Source: Maledivibacter sp.
Lineage (GTDB): Bacteria; Bacillota; Clostridia; Peptostreptococcales; Caminicellaceae
NCBI GenBank assembly: GCA_025210375.1
Contig: JAOASB010000037.1
Coordinates: 186,001-250,000, forward strand
DNA length: 64,000 nt
Reading direction: 5' to 3'
A program made the translations under genes and the position numbers. Shown here in pieces: positions 61,913 to 64,000 of this stretch. Position 1 is the stretch's first letter. Every line of letters begins with the position of its first letter. Below the pieces are notes generated by a model that saw only the letters and a list, made by a program, of their open reading frames with translations, ran no database searches and was not told the DNA's origin.

Positions 61913-63067
61913 TTATCTGTGTATTGCTAACCATCCTTCCCTAGCAATTACCTTTGAATACTTATGATTAATTTTCCTATTAAAAATCTCCTCTAGATGT
62001 AAAATTTTATCTACAAGGGACTTAACATTAACCTCAAACAAAACATTTTCATCTACTAGCTCTGGAATACCTCCCACATTTGAAGCAATAAAAAGCATAT
62101 CATTTTCAATACTTTCCACCACCGTATATGGATAATTCTCCATTAAAGAAGGCATTATAATAACGCCATTTTGTTGTTTTAAATATTCCAAGGCTTGAAA
62201 GGAATCAAAGTCTGAGTATATATTATAATTTAACCCTTTCCCCCTAAATTTATTACTTATATACCTATCGCCACTTACATCATTTACAACACCATTTTTC
62301 CCCACAAAGGATACTCTCTTTATGGATTTGGGATGATCTTGAATGACCTCTAATATTGCATCACATAACAATTCTAGACCCTTTCTAGTCTCTAATCTCC
62401 CGAAGAATATTAAGTGCTTTAGGTCTCTATTCTCATTTGATGTGATTTTTATTAGCTTCTCAAAACAATTGGAGATGACTTTTTTATTTTCTGCAAGTTC
62501 CCAGCCATTTTCTATTGCCCATTTAAACATGTATTGCGATGGACTAATCAAAAGATCGCAATATTTACAACAATATCTTTCACACCATTCGAGTTTTGGA
62601 TCAATAACAGGTCCCCCATCAACCCAATTCATAGCCTGTTTCACCCATTCCATTGATGAATGCATTGTTACAGTAATTAATGTATTATCGAACTCATTAG
62701 ATCTATATTTTGCTTGTATAGTATGAAAACCATTGGCTTCCCAATCTTGAAAATGAATATAATCGAAGTTCCTCTTTTTCAAAAAACTATATACTAATTT
62801 CGATCTATCTTCAAACCAATTTTCACCATATATTGATAAATTATTTTTTTTCAAATTATCTATTTGAACATATTCTATATTTAATTTTCTAAAATATTCA
62901 TACCAATATGAGGCATTTTTATTCTCACATACTCCAGTAAATAAAACTGTTGTTTTATAATCACTCTCCCCCAAAACCTGTGCTAAATAATAGGTTTGGG
63001 TTCCTATTCCTCCGTTTTTATGGGGACCTATTATTTCTGGAGATACTATACATACTTCATTTTTCAT
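61913..63067 (-). CDS. GT4-family glycosyltransferase, tandem copy 1
   Basis: 384 residues: MKNEVCIVSPEIIGPHKNGG and IGTQTYYLAQVL, the glycogen-synthase-like N-terminus. The domain 2 part has LIFFGRLETRKGLELLCDAI and QNGVIIMPSLMENYPYTVVE, with the E-x7-E pair. GGGAGGAAATATCA precedes ATG. It is close kin to the next gene (same order DPKLEWCERYCC, FFGRLETRKGLE, MPSLMEN), so a tandem duplication. Acceptor unknown; it may serve the spore or cell-surface glycan. Confidence 0.9.
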   Translation of the reverse strand: MKNEVCIVSPEIIGPHKNGGIGTQTYYLAQVLGESDYKTTVLFTGVCENKNASYWYEYFRKLNIEYVQIDNLKKNNLSIYGENWFEDRSKLVYSFLKKRNFDYIHFQDWEANGFHTIQAKYRSNEFDNTLITVTMHSSMEWVKQAMNWVDGGPVIDPKLEWCERYCCKYCDLLISPSQYMFKWAIENGWELAENKKVISNCFEKLIKITSNENRDLKHLIFFGRLETRKGLELLCDAILEVIQDHPKSIKRVSFVGKNGVVNDVSGDRYISNKFRGKGLNYNIYSDFDSFQALEYLKQQNGVIIMPSLMENYPYTVVESIENDMLFIASNVGGIPELVDENVLFEVNVKSLVDKILHLEEIFNRKINHKYSKVIAREGWLAIHR

Positions 63068-63101
63068 ATTGATATTTCCCTCCTATAATGAATCCATTTC
63101 T

Positions 63102-64000
63102 TTAGTTATGCAATTCCAGCCACTTTTTTTTCGCCTTTTCCTTTGAGTACTTATGGATAATTTTATTATTAAATATATCATCCAAATGAATTATTTTATC
63201 AATGAGAGCATTTACATTCGGTTCAAATAAGATATCATCATTAGCTAATTCTGGGATTCCCCCCGCAGTTGAAGCAATAAAAAATATATTGTTTTCTATG
63301 CTTTCAATCACTGTATAAGGAAAATTTTCCATCAAAGAAGGCATTACAGCAACTCCATTTTGCTGTTTTAGATATTCTAATGCATCAAAAGAACTAAAGT
63401 CTGAAAATATTTCATAATTTATTCCCTTTTTTCCTAATTTATTAATTATATATTGATCGCCCTTTGTATCATTTATAAACCATATCTTACCCAAAAAGGA
63501 TACTTTGTCTATTAAGTCCGGGTATTTATGCCTAGCTTGTAACACTGCATCACAAAATATTTCCAATCCTTTTCTAGTTTCCAACCTTCCAAAAAAAATT
63601 AAGTGTTTTAAATCTATATCTCTATTAACAGCAATCTTAACCGACTCTTCAAAACAATAGGGTATCACTTTTCTATTATCTGCTAACTTCCACCCATTAT
63701 CTATAGCCCAATCAATCATATATTTTGATGGACTTATTAAGATGTCACAGTTCTCACAACAATATCTTTCACACCATTCAAGTTTTGGATCAAAAATCGG
63801 TCCACTTTTTACCCAATTCATAGCTTGTTTTATCCATTCAATTGATGAATGCATAGTCACAGTTAGTAAAGTATTACTGAATTCGTTGAATAATTTTTTT
63901 GCCCGTATAGTTTTGAAACCATTTGCTAACATTTCTTGAAAGTGGATGTAATCGAAATCATTCTTTTGCAAAAACTCATATACAAACTGAGACCTATCTA
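63102..64000 (-). CDS. GT4-family glycosyltransferase, tandem copy 2, 5' end beyond window
   Basis: The frame is open to the right edge (codons for DRSQFVYEFLQ precede the first in-window Met at 63971), so the N-terminus lies outside. About 299 residues seen: DYIHFQEMLANGFKTIRAKK, SPSKYMIDWAIDNGWKLADN, FFGRLETRKGLEIFCDAVLQ and VAVMPSLMENFPYTVIESIE. The stop is 35 bases from the ATG of copy 1, so they share an operon. Confidence 0.9.
   Translation of the reverse strand, partial: DRSQFVYEFLQKNDFDYIHFQEMLANGFKTIRAKKLFNEFSNTLLTVTMHSSIEWIKQAMNWVKSGPIFDPKLEWCERYCCENCDILISPSKYMIDWAIDNGWKLADNRKVIPYCFEESVKIAVNRDIDLKHLIFFGRLETRKGLEIFCDAVLQARHKYPDLIDKVSFLGKIWFINDTKGDQYIINKLGKKGINYEIFSDFSSFDALEYLKQQNGVAVMPSLMENFPYTVIESIENNIFFIASTAGGIPELANDDILFEPNVNALIDKIIHLDDIFNNKIIHKYSKEKAKKKWLELHN

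Noticed and set aside
1..64000. tRNA and rRNA genes
   Set aside because: I looked for T-arm and acceptor patterns in the gaps and saw none; a covariance-model scan would be decisive.

Overview
The window is AT-rich DNA of a spore-forming, Gram-positive, low-GC anaerobe of the Clostridia. I infer this from a pro-sigma-K gene broken by a skin-like element, many SPOCS (DUF3794) spore-envelope domains, an SLH-anchored surface protein, IreB, RNase J, a T-box leader on alaS, and an aldo/keto reductase with ferredoxin-type clusters. The genus cannot be read from sequence alone.  Layout. (1) 1-16.5 kb is loosely packed accessory DNA: a truncated S66 LD-carboxypeptidase, membrane and lipoproteins, an ECF-type sigma factor, a cupin, small membrane proteins, an IS982-type transposase remnant, a large cadherin-like/SLH surface protein and a large serine recombinase. 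(2) 16.67-22.81 kb is a compact sigK-intervening (skin) element of about 6.14 kb. It has its own serine recombinase, an AvrRpt2/C39-like secreted cysteine protease, an AbrB-zinc-ribbon regulator, DUF1540, DUF805 and small proteins. Removing it joins the two sigK pieces in frame, but the downstream piece is cut again 31 codons later, next to the first recombinase, which suggests a second interruption or decay. (3) 23.2-44.7 kb is a mostly minus-strand conserved core, in the order seen in Bacillus yrr regions: a PBP, udk, trhP-like U32, trmR, mltG, split lysO, rnj, fur, sfsA, DUF1292, ruvX, aldo/keto reductase, a membrane protein, ireB, alaS (T-box), an AI-2E permease, a YrzQ-like protein and a PRC-barrel protein. 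(4) 45.1-58.1 kb is an inserted spore-surface island: sulfotransferase, glycosyltransferases, three carboxypeptidase-regulatory-like domain proteins, six SPOCS proteins (one fused to a beta-propeller), and a nucleotidyltransferase-Fic-nucleotidyltransferase trio. (5) 58.3-61.7 kb resumes the core with mnmA, iscU, iscS and an IscR-like regulator. (6) Two tandem GT4 glycosyltransferases follow, the last cut by the right edge.  The genes between coding regions are littered with small palindromic or terminal-inverted-repeat elements of at least seven families. One family has about twelve whole or half copies. One palindrome of about 190 bp sits inside the alaS T-box leader.  Most likely joint roles: sulfur mobilisation feeding tRNA thiolation (iscR-iscS-iscU-mnmA), wobble-uridine hydroxylation and methylation (trhP-trmR), envelope growth (mltG, PBP, ireB), and a spore-outer-layer island with its own glycan-modifying and possibly nucleotidylating enzymes. 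No tRNA, rRNA, CRISPR array or phage structural gene was seen.
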